A stretch of DNA of 64,000 nt from Burkholderia sp. Bp9142. Lineage in GTDB: Bacteria; Pseudomonadota; Gammaproteobacteria; Burkholderiales; Burkholderiaceae. This document shows, one piece after another, positions 63,919 through 64,000 of the stretch. A program made the translations under genes and the position numbers. Every line of letters begins with the position of its first letter. Position 1 is the first letter of the stretch. Location: contig NZ_QTPP01000036.1 in assembly GCF_003853415.1 (NCBI RefSeq), positions 16,420-80,419 on the forward strand, in the 5' to 3' direction. The notes under the pieces were generated by a model. That model was given only the letters and a program-made list of their open reading frames with translations. It searched no databases and was not told where the DNA came from.

Positions 63919-64000
63919 TGCGCCTATATGAACGCGTCCCGTTTGCAACAGCTTTCTTGCGTTTCTGACAGACAGGATGGGCTGCGTCTCTATATCCGGC

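Noticed and set aside
1..64000. CRISPR arrays, prophage and integrase genes
   Set aside because: No regularly spaced direct repeats, Cas motifs, integrase or phage structural genes were seen. The only paired short direct repeats flagged are at 17987-18044, with just two units.

Overview
The window reads as a stretch of a Burkholderia chromosome, most likely from the Burkholderia cepacia complex. The basis is very high GC with strong codon bias (long antisense open frames are everywhere), a DUF4148 protein, a Burkholderia-type trimeric porin, a hopanoid side-chain cluster (hpnIJKL), the arginine succinyltransferase operon in the Pseudomonas-like order C-F-G-D-B-E, and a glucarate dehydratase. 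Species and replicon cannot be fixed from the sequence alone.

Left part, 1-13.5 kb: an accessory-looking set of redox and transport genes, less GC-rich than the rest. It holds a DUF4148 secreted protein, a LysR regulator, a three-subunit molybdenum hydroxylase (2Fe-2S subunit, Tat-exported molybdopterin subunit, triheme cytochrome c), an SDR, a zinc alcohol dehydrogenase, a secreted dienelactone-hydrolase-like enzyme, a NepI-like MFS exporter and a porin. 

13.5-18.4 kb: a decayed MFS transporter remnant, then a two-gene Gabija anti-phage defence system (gajA, an OLD-family ATPase/TOPRIM nuclease, abutting gajB, a UvrD-like helicase). Next come a pair of 18-bp direct repeats and a compact minus-strand unit with a sigma70-like promoter, four small hairpins and tandem U-tract terminators. 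That unit looks like an unannotated small RNA of about 130 nt.

18.4-35.4 kb: an IclR regulator and an MdtABC-type RND efflux operon (adaptor plus two pumps, no outer-membrane factor). The second pump carries a low-complexity insertion of about 70 residues. Then follow a VOC protein, a NYN-LOTUS putative RNA-binding/nuclease protein, an NAD(P)-binding protein, a secreted peroxiredoxin, a c-di-GMP protein (degenerate GGDEF, intact EAL) followed by an HDOD protein, and an amino-acid ABC binding protein.

35.7-47.2 kb: arginine catabolism and uptake. The astC-aruF-aruG-astD-astB-astE operon, an AraC-type regulator resembling Pseudomonas ArgR, and a HisQMP-type permease/ATPase operon all read leftwards. 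A large inverted repeat (two 268-bp arms) sits between the regulator and astC. A candidate ArgR-type operator lies just upstream of astC.

47.4-64 kb: a BamE-domain lipoprotein, the hopanoid genes hpnL-K-J-I (reading leftwards), a luciferase-like monooxygenase, a secreted alpha/beta hydrolase, pdxY, a Tat-secreted phospholipase C, a Liv-type binding protein, a FadR/GntR regulator with a palindromic candidate operator, gudD (glucarate dehydratase) and a small membrane protein.

The system most worth attention is the Gabija module and its flanks. The type itself is already described. The less documented items are the candidate small RNA beside it, the long inverted repeat, and the insertion in the RND pump.
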